Shown: in pieces, positions 8,785 to 17,409 of the stretch
How the letters are laid out: each line of letters begins with the position of its first letter
Numbering within the stretch: position 1 is the stretch's first letter
NCBI RefSeq assembly: GCF_013113735.1
Contig: NZ_CP053346.1
Span: 2,494,001-2,558,000 of the forward strand
Source of the DNA: Sphingomonas sp. AP4-R1
GTDB taxonomy: Bacteria > Pseudomonadota > Alphaproteobacteria > Sphingomonadales > Sphingomonadaceae
Length of the DNA: 64,000 bases
Direction: 5' to 3'
Notes under the pieces: model-generated
Database searches by the model: none
The model's input: only the letters and a program-made list of their open reading frames with translations
What the model was told of the DNA's origin: nothing
Position numbers and translations under genes: made by a program

Positions 8785-10160
8785 TGACCAAGGCTCTCCC
8801 AATGGGCTCCGAAAACGTGGACGGACAGGATGTAGCCGAGGATCACGTTCACGATCACACCCGCCGTGAAGGCGATCAGCGGACGCCGTCCTGCCGCCGC
8901 GAGATCACGGAAACGGGTCGTGAGGCCGATGCTCAGGAAACAGAAAATGAAGCACCAGGTTCGCAGATCCTTCACCGGCGCGATGAAGCCCGGAACCGCG
9001 ATCTTATTATAGGCCTCCAGCGACAGGGCCGAGGTTGCGGCCGTGACGAGAGCGGAGGTCAGGAAGAAGCCGATCACGAACTTCGGAAAGCGGCGCCAAA
9101 TTTCGCGGGCGTCCGGGCCGTTGCCGGCGGACTGCGTTTCCCACCGCGTCGTGGAGACGATCGCGAGAATGACGGCCCAGATCCCGATCCACACGTCCCG
9201 GCCGACCACCTTGATCAGCGTGAAAGCTTGCACGGCCTGGTCCGGCGTGCCGGCGATCCCGTCGATCTTGCCTGCGAAACCGCCATAGGCCTGCGCTGCC
9301 GCTATGCCGGCTGCGTCCGCGAATTCGGACGTGCCGATCCAGGCTCCGGCGATCCCGGTCGGCAGATGCAGCAGCCGGCCGACGAACGGCAGCAGGAAGA
9401 TCATGACGATGGCCCACAGCACGACCGTGGTGATCGTGACCGCCGTATCCTCCTTCTTGGCGCCCACAGCGGCCGCCACCGCAATCGCGGCCGAGACTCC
9501 GCACACCGCACCGCCGACGCCCAGAGTCGCGGCAAAGGGGCGGTCGAGCCCGACCCGGACGGCGATTGCGTAGATGACGCCGAAGGTGACCAGCGAGACG
9601 ATCGACGCCTGTAGGATCGCGGTCGGCCCGGCTAGTGCGATCAGCGACAGGGGAACCGTGGCCCCAAGCAGGACAATCCCCGTCTTCACATACAGCTCGC
9701 CCCGGAAGCCGGCATCCAACCATCGGGGCAGGCCACCGAGATTGGCGACGACGAGCCCCAGAAACAGCGCGATCAGCGGCGGCTCAAGATTGTAGGCTGC
9801 CGCATTTTCCCACTGACCGATGATAAAGATCGCATAGGCGGCCACATAGAGCAGCGCGAAGGCCGGCACGAAGTGCTTCAGCCTGAAGCCGAGCAAGCCC
9901 AGCGCGAGCGAAAAGGCTGCCAGCCAGAATCCGAATTGAGCGATATAGCGTGGCCAATGATCCGCCAGATCGGCCGTCACCTGCGACACGCTCGACCATT
10001 TGGGAGGGGTCACGGCAAGCCAGCGCAGGCTCGCTCCGGTCTGGAACAGGAGGATGCTGGCGACGACGACGGCGAGGCCGATCCAGATCGCCCACCAATC
10101 ATCCTTGCGCCACAATTCGCCAAGGCCGCCCGAGGGCTTCACAGTGATTGGCGTCGTCAT
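8781..10160 (-). CDS. yeiH: YeiH-family (putative sulfate exporter family) inner-membrane transporter
   Basis: A 459-residue polytopic membrane protein of the YeiH/Cons_hypoth698 family, annotated elsewhere as putative sulfate or sulfonate exporter. About ten hydrophobic segments are visible, with family-typical stretches such as YVKTGIVLLGATVP, VGGAVCGVSAAIAVA and VKDLRTWCFIFCFLSIGLTTRF. The ATG at 10158-10160 (MTTPITVKPSGG) is preferred over an upstream start because the preceding frame shows no protein-like character. It is longer than the roughly 350-residue E. coli homologue, with extra segments between the helices. A CysB-like regulator and a rhodanese-like protein in the same strand series fit a sulfur role, but the transported ion is inferred only from the family name. 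Confidence 0.85.
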   Translation of the reverse strand: MTTPITVKPSGGLGELWRKDDWWAIWIGLAVVVASILLFQTGASLRWLAVTPPKWSSVSQVTADLADHWPRYIAQFGFWLAAFSLALGLLGFRLKHFVPAFALLYVAAYAIFIIGQWENAAAYNLEPPLIALFLGLVVANLGGLPRWLDAGFRGELYVKTGIVLLGATVPLSLIALAGPTAILQASIVSLVTFGVIYAIAVRVGLDRPFAATLGVGGAVCGVSAAIAVAAAVGAKKEDTAVTITTVVLWAIVMIFLLPFVGRLLHLPTGIAGAWIGTSEFADAAGIAAAQAYGGFAGKIDGIAGTPDQAVQAFTLIKVVGRDVWIGIWAVILAIVSTTRWETQSAGNGPDAREIWRRFPKFVIGFFLTSALVTAATSALSLEAYNKIAVPGFIAPVKDLRTWCFIFCFLSIGLTTRFRDLAAAGRRPLIAFTAGVIVNVILGYILSVHVFGAHWESLGQ

Positions 10161-10221
10161 CGTATGATCCCCCAATGTGTCGACCGGACACGTAAAAGCG
10201 AGGCGGCGGAGGGCAGCATTT

Positions 10222-11382
10222 TCAGTGGGCCTGCCGGCCGCGTAAAGCTGAGGATATCTCCGGCAGCGACACGCCGTGATGGCCAAGGATCCGGCGCGCA
10301 TTCTCGTAGAAGACCTGCGTTTCGTCCGCAGGCGCGAGACGCGCGGCCCGGACGTTCGCGATCACGGGGGCGATGCTCGTGCCCGGAGCGAAGTCCGATC
10401 CGAAGACGATCCGCTTGGCCCCCAGGATCCGGGACGCCGCGGCGATGGCGGCAGGCCCCTGGCCTGCGGCGCCGGTATCGAGGACGAGCCGATCGAAGCG
10501 GCTTTTACGCGGTTCGCCGGTCCGTCCCGGCAGGGATGTCGCCTCGGCGATGAGGGCGGCGACCCCCGATCCGCCGAGCATCGCCACCTGGATCGTGATG
10601 TCCGGATAGGCGTCGAGGAAATCGGTATAAGCCAGGGTGATCACGGAGGAGGCGAATTGGGTCGCCGTATCCAGGGCGCCGCGCGTCTCGATCGCATCTG
10701 CATGAAGCGGGCTGACCGGCTGGCCGGGAACGGTTTGATGCGCGAAGCCGGTGTGGAGGAAGACGTGGCTCTTTTCGCGCTGGGCGACCTCGAACACCGG
10801 AGCGAAATGGCGAGCTGCTTCCAGCGAGGCGAAGCCGTTGACAGGCAGGACCGCTCCGATCAGCCCTAGATCGCCGTGCGCGCGCTTCAACTCTTCAGCC
10901 GACCAGGCGATATCCGAAGTCGAAAGCACGGCCAGGCCGCTAAGTTGGCGCGGCGCCGAGCGCACGGCGATGGCCAGATCGTCATTATAGGACCGCCACA
11001 GCGTCCGCGACTCCGCCGCCGATATGGCTGGATCGATCCCCAGCGTCGTCGGCCACGAGAGAAGCTGATGCACGACGCCAATCTCGTCGAGGTGGCGCAA
11101 CCGCGCGTCGATGTCGAACCATTGCGGACCTAGCGGGAAGGGTGGGGTCGATTGACCCGCCGTGCTGCGATGGAGTGCCCGCGTCCCGTCGGCGTCGACG
11201 GTGATGCGCGGTCCGAAGCTGCGGGCAGACAGCGCAGCCACTGCGCTGGGCGAGATCCAGTGGCTGTGCAGATCGACGATCGGAGTAGCGGACGTGCGTG
11301 GAGCGGTTTGGCCCGGACCGATGATGAGGCCGGTCGCCAGTGTGGGTGCGGCCCCGATGAGATTTCTACGGGTCAGGATCAT
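10222..11382 (-). CDS. Tat-exported amidohydrolase-family (amidohydrolase_2) metal-dependent hydrolase
   Basis: A 386-residue TIM-barrel metallo-hydrolase related to ACMSD-type decarboxylases and hydrolases. The ATG at 11380-11382 starts MILTRRNLIG, a twin-arginine-like signal, and is preferred over an ATG 16 codons upstream. The family metal motif VDLHSHW supplies H39 and H41. A later FLHTGF supplies another His, and FGSDFAPG near the C-terminus the conserved Asp. Members hydrolyse or decarboxylate ring or amide substrates. Its export and its place among exported proteins and outer-membrane receptors suggest periplasmic processing of an imported compound. The substrate is unknown. Confidence 0.85.
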   Translation of the reverse strand: MILTRRNLIGAAPTLATGLIIGPGQTAPRTSATPIVDLHSHWISPSAVAALSARSFGPRITVDADGTRALHRSTAGQSTPPFPLGPQWFDIDARLRHLDEIGVVHQLLSWPTTLGIDPAISAAESRTLWRSYNDDLAIAVRSAPRQLSGLAVLSTSDIAWSAEELKRAHGDLGLIGAVLPVNGFASLEAARHFAPVFEVAQREKSHVFLHTGFAHQTVPGQPVSPLHADAIETRGALDTATQFASSVITLAYTDFLDAYPDITIQVAMLGGSGVAALIAEATSLPGRTGEPRKSRFDRLVLDTGAAGQGPAAIAAASRILGAKRIVFGSDFAPGTSIAPVIANVRAARLAPADETQVFYENARRILGHHGVSLPEISSALRGRQAH

Positions 11383-11442
11383 GGCGTCTCGCAACACGAT
11401 GTCTGTGGCGGGTGGCGGGCGTATCGACACGCCCGCCCGGTG

Positions 11443-12432
11443 CTAGCGATCGATGATCGGGTCGGTCAGCGGCACGCCTACGGCACCTCCGCCGAACGGG
11501 CCGTTATTCTCGACGCACATCCGCTCCATCCTTTCGTGCAGCAGCGGTTTGCCTGGACGGTTGGCGACGTTCGCCTCATAATGCCATTCGCCGCCGGCTG
11601 GGTCCGCCTCCGTATAGCGGCGCGCGGGGATCGTTGCGGTCCACGGGCGCGAATAGACGGTAGGGTCTTCGAAGGTCGCGACGTAATTGTATCTCTTGCC
11701 GTCATTGTCGAAAATGTAGCGCTCGACGATGTGGACATTCTCGCTGGCGAAGTCGCCGGTACGACCGAACAGCGCCTTGGCATTGTTGTTGGAAACGTCG
11801 ACGACGAGCGTATTGCCTTCCCAGTGGCCGCGGGAGTCCGCATTCCATAGCTTGATGTTGGCGGGAAGATGCGGCTTGCCGTCTAGGCGGATGATACGCG
11901 TGCCGGAATTAAACAGGAAAACCAGATAGCCGGGATATTGGCGGATCTCGTAGCCGTGCCAGATGAAGGACTTGGGAACGCCGCCGGGAGCGCACCGGGC
12001 GAGCGGCTCTATATATTGCGGCTTGGTCGGGTTTGCGAAGTTCTTCGCGAAATCCTCCTGGAGGGCGCGTGCGGCGGGAAGATACGGCACCTGCCCGTCG
12101 GCGGGATCGGACACGCGGCTGGGTGCGCGCTGGTCGCGCGGTCGCTCGGGGCCTCGCGGTTTCTCGCCGGGCGCACCGCCCTGCGGATCCGTCCAGTTGC
12201 TGTGATTGGCGATCGTGTTCGACCAATGCCCGGCGATATCGGGCTGACCATCGGCAAGCCGCGCGCCATTCCACGCGCCGGATGCGATCTGCGGCACCGT
12301 TTTGGCGAACCCTATCCCGCCGCCCGGCCGGGGCTGCCCCGGCGTGGGCGCGGGAGGCGTCTGGGCAATACTGAGCGACGCCGTCAAAGAGGCGCTCGCG
12401 ATGAGGAGGACGTGGAGGCGACGCATCGTCAT
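11443..12432 (-). CDS. Exported hypothetical protein, WEGNTLVVD paralogue 1
   Basis: A 329-residue protein with a signal peptide (MRRLHVLLIASASLTASLSIA) followed by a Pro/Gly-rich linker. The core contains DSRGHWEGNTLVVDVSNNN, then FDNDGKRYNYVATFEDPTVYSRPW, a pattern shared with the neighbouring gene. No enzymatic motif is evident and I know no named family for it. Similar proteins are common beside TonB-dependent receptors in Sphingomonadales and Acidobacteria. Its ATG at 12430-12432 overlaps the TGA of the upstream paralogue (ATGA), so the frame extending upstream to 12669 is not the real start. Confidence 0.8.
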   Translation of the reverse strand: MTMRRLHVLLIASASLTASLSIAQTPPAPTPGQPRPGGGIGFAKTVPQIASGAWNGARLADGQPDIAGHWSNTIANHSNWTDPQGGAPGEKPRGPERPRDQRAPSRVSDPADGQVPYLPAARALQEDFAKNFANPTKPQYIEPLARCAPGGVPKSFIWHGYEIRQYPGYLVFLFNSGTRIIRLDGKPHLPANIKLWNADSRGHWEGNTLVVDVSNNNAKALFGRTGDFASENVHIVERYIFDNDGKRYNYVATFEDPTVYSRPWTATIPARRYTEADPAGGEWHYEANVANRPGKPLLHERMERMCVENNGPFGGGAVGVPLTDPIIDR

Positions 12433-13268
12433 TTCCCTCCCTTGTGGGGATAATATTCGTCGTATGGCAAAGTGTAGCAATAATCTTCGATCAGCTCGAA
12501 GTTCTTGTCCCGACGGCGGTTGAGCAGAACATGGATCGTCCAGGGGCGTGAGAAGACACTCTTGTCGTCGAGCGTTGCCGTATAGGCGATCGTGTCCTTG
12601 TCCACGAACGTCCAGCGCTCGACCACGTGGAGGTCTTCGCTGTGATAATTTCCGGCACGGTCGAGCCATGTTTCGTCATTATTGTCGGTGACATCGACGA
12701 CGAGCGTGTCACCCTCCCAATGTCCGCGTGAATCGCCGAGCCAGAAGTTCGATTCCACGCTCTCGGGATGCTGCGTCTCGTTGGTGTGGATGGTCCGCAC
12801 CTGATTGCCGAGCTGATGCACGAGCGTCAGATCGCGATCGCGCTGGAAGATCTGGAAGGGCGCGGGATAATAGACGCTGCGCGGCACGCCGAGTGACCAG
12901 CATTTCAGACGGGGATCGTCCTTGGCGCGGGCCGCGAAATTATGCTGCTTTTGCGCTAGCGCTTTCGGCAGATAGGGGATCTGCCCGCCTTCGACGATGC
13001 CGGCGCTCGGGGGCGCATCGCGGCGTCCGGAATGCGGCTCCAGATCATAATCGGCTTCGCTCAGCGTTTGCCAGATGCCCGAGAAATCGGGCTTGCCGCT
13101 CGCTAGACGCGGGATTTGCGCCAAGGGATGGGTTTGGGCCTGATCCGGGTTCTGCGATTTCCCCGAGGGGCTCCTGGCGTCGCTCGTCGCACCGTTCAGT
13201 GCAACAGCGGCGATACCGGCGAGCAGGATCCCGCCCGCCGATTTCCACGGCATCGATGCCCGCATCAT
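12429..13268 (-). CDS. Exported hypothetical protein, WEGDTLVVD paralogue 2
   Basis: A 279-residue exported protein (signal peptide MMRASMPWKSAGGILLAGIA) paralogous to the next gene. It carries GDSRGHWEGDTLVVDVTDNND, FVDKDTIAYTATLDDKSVFSRPW and ends in a Lys/Gly tail. Its start overlaps the stop of the DUF6152 gene (ATGA, 13265-13268), and its own stop overlaps the next start, so three exported genes are chained by four-base overlaps. The tandem pair probably arose by duplication. Function is unknown; the tight linkage implies a joint product, perhaps a periplasmic complex. Confidence 0.8.
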   Translation of the reverse strand: MMRASMPWKSAGGILLAGIAAVALNGATSDARSPSGKSQNPDQAQTHPLAQIPRLASGKPDFSGIWQTLSEADYDLEPHSGRRDAPPSAGIVEGGQIPYLPKALAQKQHNFAARAKDDPRLKCWSLGVPRSVYYPAPFQIFQRDRDLTLVHQLGNQVRTIHTNETQHPESVESNFWLGDSRGHWEGDTLVVDVTDNNDETWLDRAGNYHSEDLHVVERWTFVDKDTIAYTATLDDKSVFSRPWTIHVLLNRRRDKNFELIEDYCYTLPYDEYYPHKGGK

Positions 13269-13681
13269 CGTGCTGCCGCCGGAGCGGGCGCATCCATGGC
13301 GCCGCCGGTCTGGATGGCGCGTCCGCCCGCGAGGGTCGCCAGGCGGGAATAACCGAAGGGACCACCATTCTTGGCGCGATAGCCGTCGATGCGGATCGCG
13401 GTTCCAGGCAGTAGATCCTCCTTGCCGAGCCCCTTTTCGCGCAAGCCGGCGGGCGTGCTGAACTCGAAGCCCCAGTTGGTAACCGAACCATCCTTGTTCT
13501 TGACGTCGAGATACACCCAGCTGTGCGGGTTCACGAGGCGCGCCTTCGTGATCACGCCGTTCACGGTGATCGGCTTGGCGGCGTCGAATTCGGCCGAGAA
13601 AGAATGATGGGCGGATGCGGCACCCGCCAGCGCTCCGGTCATACTGAGCGCCCAGATGATGCGGGACTTGGGAAAACGCAT
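13265..13681 (-). CDS. DUF6152-family exported protein
   Basis: A 138-residue protein with a signal peptide and mature N-terminus at about AHHSFSAEFD. The double His and the motifs VNPHSWVYLDVKNKDG and GFEFSTPAGLREKG match DUF6152, a small exported family found in Proteobacteria near copper-type or membrane DUF6644 proteins. The conserved His-rich start could bind a metal, but this is inference. It is coupled to the downstream exported paralogue by a four-base overlap. No catalytic function is known. Confidence 0.85.
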   Translation of the reverse strand: MRFPKSRIIWALSMTGALAGAASAHHSFSAEFDAAKPITVNGVITKARLVNPHSWVYLDVKNKDGSVTNWGFEFSTPAGLREKGLGKEDLLPGTAIRIDGYRAKNGGPFGYSRLATLAGGRAIQTGGAMDAPAPAAAR

Positions 13682-13888
13682 GATGGCTCCTCGGCCGGTG
13701 GCGCGTGGGTGAATTGGAGTGGCGGAATGCTGTCGATTCCTGCCGGTTTCGGACGTTGAGGCTCGTACGCGCAGCGTGCCCGCCCGATTTTCTGACGAGC
13801 CACCCTACTCAGATCACCTCAGAAACAATCAAAACTTATTGGAAGATCACATAGCCGATCGTTCTGACGCGATCGGCCTGGATGCACT

Positions 13889-14365
13889 TCAGACGAAGCC
13901 GATCCAACGGCCCAGCACCACGATCGCCGTCCATGAAGCGAGCGAAATCGCAGCGCTACCGCGAAGCAGGGGCGAGACGTGGCCTTCAGCCGCAAAGAGG
14001 CGTTGATGGGGATGAAAGTGGAAGAGTAGGACGTTGAGGCCCGCGAGCGCCATCAAGGCCATCTTGGCGAGAAACGCAGGATTCTGGACATAGTCGGTTG
14101 CCGCGTTGCTGAAGAGCAGAACCCCCGTCAGAACTGCGATCCCGAACCCGGCCCACGTCCAGGGCAGGATGTCGTGGGCGAGCGTTTCCAACCGACGCGC
14201 AGGCCACGCGATGCCGAGGATCCGCAGATCGAACGCGGCGATCGATCCCACGACGAACGAGAGCCCCAGCACGTGAAGAGTTTCCAGCGTGGGAAACAAC
14301 CACGCGGATTCGGCGATCGCGGCGGCAGGGGGCGTGCTTTCCAGCCACGCGAAAAAGTCGGTCAT
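13889..14365 (-). CDS. DUF6644-like integral membrane protein
   Basis: A 158-residue protein starting at the ATG at 14363-14365 (MTDFFAWLE). Five hydrophobic segments are suggested (around residues 25-45, 62-80, 85-105, 110-125 and 135-155), with a conserved FHFHPHQ segment in a loop and an ending GRWIGFV. It matches the DUF6644-type family seen next to DUF6152. It begins four bases after the stop of another membrane protein of similar fold, so the two probably form a heteromeric complex. His-rich loops could bind haem or metal. Function is unknown. Confidence 0.8.
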   Translation of the reverse strand: MTDFFAWLESTPPAAAIAESAWLFPTLETLHVLGLSFVVGSIAAFDLRILGIAWPARRLETLAHDILPWTWAGFGIAVLTGVLLFSNAATDYVQNPAFLAKMALMALAGLNVLLFHFHPHQRLFAAEGHVSPLLRGSAAISLASWTAIVVLGRWIGFV

Positions 14366-14369
14366 ATCG

Positions 14370-14861
14370 TCATTCCCCGCCCGAAAGGTCGCCGAAATAA
14401 GCGATGAAGCGCCCACAGAAGAGGATCGCGACCCATGCCGTGATCGAGATGGCGGCCAGCACAATCTGGGTTCCGCGTGACAGTCGATCCTGGTTCGCGC
14501 TGGTGAGTGATCGCTGGAGGATTACCGTCAGCACTGCCGCGACGATCACCAGAACCAGCTTGATGCGGAAAAAGATGTTCATCAGCGATCGCTTCGGCTC
14601 GCCGGTGATCAGAATGACACCCGAGACCAGCAAAATCGCCAGAGCGGTCCACGTCCAGCGATAGGAGCTGGTCAGCCACGGCAGCGCCCGCGTGGCTTGC
14701 GGGCTCCGCACGACGGCGAGGTTGGCGGAAAAGGATGCGAAAACCAAAGCGGCAATGGCCAGGATGTGGACGGACTGGACGGCGGGAACGACCCAGAGAT
14801 GACTCTGGATCTGCCCCGATATCCAGGTACGCGCGATCTCCGCGGAAAGACCTCGTAACAT
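14370..14861 (-). CDS. DUF6644-like integral membrane protein, second copy
   Basis: A 163-residue protein with about four membrane segments. The N-terminus carries WVVPAVQSVHILAIAALV, with a His in the first membrane helix, and the C-terminus ITAWVAILFCGRFIAYFG, an arrangement parallel to the downstream DUF6644-like protein. It sits four bases upstream of that gene. The pair resembles two-gene membrane modules that accompany DUF6152 and may be a haem- or copper-binding redox module, but no motif proves this. Confidence 0.75.
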   Translation of the reverse strand: MLRGLSAEIARTWISGQIQSHLWVVPAVQSVHILAIAALVFASFSANLAVVRSPQATRALPWLTSSYRWTWTALAILLVSGVILITGEPKRSLMNIFFRIKLVLVIVAAVLTVILQRSLTSANQDRLSRGTQIVLAAISITAWVAILFCGRFIAYFGDLSGGE

Positions 14862-15029
14862 GTTCTATCTCCGGGCCCGATCCGGGCGGGCGTGCGGCGG
14901 GGCGTCAGGTTTCGGGACGATCGCGCGCTGGCTTCCCGGCCTGCCGTCAAGCGACGAGACAGACCGGGCTTTGCAGCGAGCGAGGTTTTACGGCTGACGA
15001 AAAGGCCAGCGTTTGCGATCGATGTTCGG

Positions 15030-15539
15030 TCAGTTTGCGTGCGCGCCGTTTCCAGCCGGGGCAGGGGCCGGCTGACCGGCGACTTTCTTGCCGCTCAACG
15101 TGCCACCCTGCGCTTCGTAATCTTGCACGCCCGCCGCGCCTGCCACGCGGAATCCCTTGCCTGTCAGCAAGGCGGCGGCGCGGATCGCGCGATGGGCGTG
15201 GTTCGATACGGTGATGATCTGGCGATCACGCGGGATGTAGCCAAGGCTCCGCTCCAGATCCGCATTCTGGATATTGAGGAAGACCGGAAAGCTACCGATG
15301 CTGCTCAACTCTTCCGGGCGACGAACGTCGAGGACTAGTACCTTATCCGGCTTCGCCAGAAGGGCATCGACCTGTGCCCGGTCGAGGACCTTGATCGCCG
15401 CCTCGGCTGCCGTGAGCGGCGGCGTTTGCGGCGCCTGAGCAGATGCGGCCACACCAAAAGTCAGTGCTGCGGCGAGCGTCGCGGAGCGAACGATGCGCGC
15501 GAGGAGGGGCGTGGGGAAGCGCTTCGGATAATCCAGCAT
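15030..15539 (-). CDS. Exported rhodanese-fold protein lacking the catalytic cysteine
   Basis: A 169-residue protein with a signal peptide (to about ASAQA) and one rhodanese fold. KVLVLDVRRPEEL near residues 66-78 is the conserved DxRxPxE. In the active-site loop, where active rhodaneses have CxxGxR, this protein has VSNHAHRA, with Ser112 and Arg117, so the nucleophilic Cys is missing. Thiosulfate-cyanide sulfurtransferase activity is therefore not expected, and it may instead bind a sulfur compound or anion. The C-terminus is Ala/Pro-rich. About 300 bases separate it from the upstream LysR gene. Confidence 0.85.
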   Translation of the reverse strand: MLDYPKRFPTPLLARIVRSATLAAALTFGVAASAQAPQTPPLTAAEAAIKVLDRAQVDALLAKPDKVLVLDVRRPEELSSIGSFPVFLNIQNADLERSLGYIPRDRQIITVSNHAHRAIRAAALLTGKGFRVAGAAGVQDYEAQGGTLSGKKVAGQPAPAPAGNGAHAN

Positions 15540-15836
15540 TTTTCGGCACCTTTAACAGGAGGAGGGTTACGCTTCGGGGCGGACGGCTCAATCGGTTGCC
15601 AGGAACGGACGCCCGCATCCGCCGTCCTTATGGAGTAACGATGCGGATATACGGCGCGACCGCCCTTCGCAGGTCGACCGGCGGCGGAAAGTGGCTGGCG
15701 CACGGGTGGGACCGAACATGCCGATAAAGAGCGGATATTCCCGTGACCGCGCGCTGGAAAAGAACATCTGGTTATACCGAGATTACAGTTCCTGCCGGAT
15801 CGCATTCGCGCGAATTACGGCATTCATCCGGCTGGT

Positions 15837-16922
15837 TCAGGCATATTGACGCGTGGGAGTGGAGATTGCGCTGCGAGGCGCGCCGGCGAGGTCTTGCGTT
15901 GGTACGAGATGGATCGGCCGGGCGCCTTCCCACGATTTCGCTCGCGGCAATGCCGTCGCATCCGACCAGGTGCGGACGTTGGCGAAGACCGCATCCGGCT
16001 CCACGTCTCCCGCGATAAGACGGCGGATCACGAGCGGCGTCAGTCCGGATAGCGAACTCAACAGATGGACGAGGCAATCGCGTAATACGCAATCGCGGCG
16101 CAGCACGGCCCATGTCGTGCACCGGGGAAGAAGCCCGGCGAGCGGGATCACGTGCAGATCGCGATCCGCCTCGGCGTCCACCGCCATTTCCGCCAACAGA
16201 CCGATACCGGTGCCACTTCGGACCGACGCCTTGATAAGGTTGGCCTCGCGCACGGTGAAGGCGAAGCGCGGCGAGAGCCCCGCTTCGACGAACGTGCGCG
16301 CCATGGAAAGAGGGGCGGTCTTCGAATGGTCGTATGTGATCAGCGGAAATGCCGCGAGCATCTCCAGCGTTATCGGCACGGACTGCCGCGCGATCGGGTG
16401 ATCTGTCTTCACGATCGCGACTGGATTCCAATGATAGAGGGGGATCGTGATTTCGCCCGTTGGGCGCGAGCCGTCGGTACTGAACATCCGCAGATCCACA
16501 GAACGGAAACGTTCCGATGCATCGTCGACATCGGCCGCGAACCCCAGCGTGACATCTAGCGTTGGAAACTGCGCTCTGAGCGAGGTCAGTGCGTCGGGCA
16601 GCACGAAAAGCGCCTGAATATGGGTGGTCTCAATGTGCAGCGAGCCATCCTGCGCGGTACGCTGACTCAGCGCGAACTTGCGGATGTCGTCCGCTTCACC
16701 GGCAATGATGCGTGCCCGCCGGACAATCTCTTCCCCTGCCGGTGTCAACCTTTCCAGATTACGGCTTCGGCGCACAAACAGCCTTAGTTCTAGCTGTTCT
16801 TCAAGCTGCCTCAGTTGTTTGGATAACCCCGGCTGTGTGGCGTTGACCCGCTCTGCTGCGACGGTGATGTTGAGCCCGGCATCAACGATGGCCAGCAAAT
16901 AGCGTAATTGGGCAAGCGTCAC
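15837..16922 (-). CDS. CysB-like LysR-type transcriptional regulator
   Basis: A 361-residue regulator in which TLAQLRYLLAIVDAGLN begins the winged helix-turn-helix, matching CysB's LQQLRYIVEVVNHNLN. The recognition region is VNATQPGLSKQLRQLEEQL. The effector domain retains IETTHIQALFVLP, PLYHWNPVAIVKTDHPIA and SGTGIGLLAEMAVD as in CysB and Cbl, which sense sulfur status through O-acetylserine or sulfate. The GTG at 16920-16922 is chosen because GGGGGAAA lies a few bases upstream and the N-terminus then aligns with CysB. An in-frame GTG 10 codons earlier is the alternative. The C-terminal ~60 residues extend past the family core. It probably regulates the downstream locus. Confidence 0.85.
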   Translation of the reverse strand: MTLAQLRYLLAIVDAGLNITVAAERVNATQPGLSKQLRQLEEQLELRLFVRRSRNLERLTPAGEEIVRRARIIAGEADDIRKFALSQRTAQDGSLHIETTHIQALFVLPDALTSLRAQFPTLDVTLGFAADVDDASERFRSVDLRMFSTDGSRPTGEITIPLYHWNPVAIVKTDHPIARQSVPITLEMLAAFPLITYDHSKTAPLSMARTFVEAGLSPRFAFTVREANLIKASVRSGTGIGLLAEMAVDAEADRDLHVIPLAGLLPRCTTWAVLRRDCVLRDCLVHLLSSLSGLTPLVIRRLIAGDVEPDAVFANVRTWSDATALPRAKSWEGARPIHLVPTQDLAGAPRSAISTPTRQYA

Positions 16923-16977
16923 CCCCGTTTCCCCCTGTAAAATTGAAATCACCCTGGAAAATCTTATGGGGTTATTT

Positions 16978-16994
16978 CCTACCGATATCGTAGG
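16978..16994. promoter_or_regulatory. Inverted repeat upstream of the CysB-like gene
   Basis: CCTAC at 16978-16982 and GTAGG at 16990-16994 form an inverted repeat with a 7-base centre, 56 bases upstream of the chosen start. LysR regulators commonly bind dyads of about this size (T-N11-A type) near their own promoters, so it is a plausible autoregulatory site. The call is inference from position and symmetry alone. Confidence 0.35.
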
Positions 16995-17326
16995 ATTTCA
17001 AACAAGAATGGCTTTATGCCGGCAAGCCAGAGATATCCGGATTGAGATATCACGAGGAGCGCTGCTGGCTGCCAAATGGGCGCCTTCGACGCTGCAGACT
17101 GCTAGCTGACAATCGCAGGTTACTGACCTCTGAACTGTTTCCCAAAACAGCCGTTCGAAAATCATGAACGCGTAGCAAAAACTGGGGAGGCCAATCGGAA
17201 ACACGAAACCCTCGGGATTGGCTCCGAAGCGCCCGGACCACGTCAAGGTCAGCTCGATGCGTTTAACCGCTGCTACTGTCAGGGATGTAGCGTCGTATCC
17301 CTGCGATCAGGCGGTTTGGATCGGCG
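16995..17326. other. Gene-free DNA upstream of the CysB-like regulator
   Basis: About 330 bases without a protein-like frame. The small minus-strand frame at 16998-17246 has no recognised motif and no ribosome binding site. The stretch ends at the first terminal repeat of the IS21-type element. Confidence 0.35.
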
Positions 17327-17409
17327 TGGAAAAGGGACCCCGGTAGCGGTGTGATCGACATCGAAAAAGGACCCCTCATCTCCGTGATCTAGGCTGCTCG
17401 CTTGGCGGT

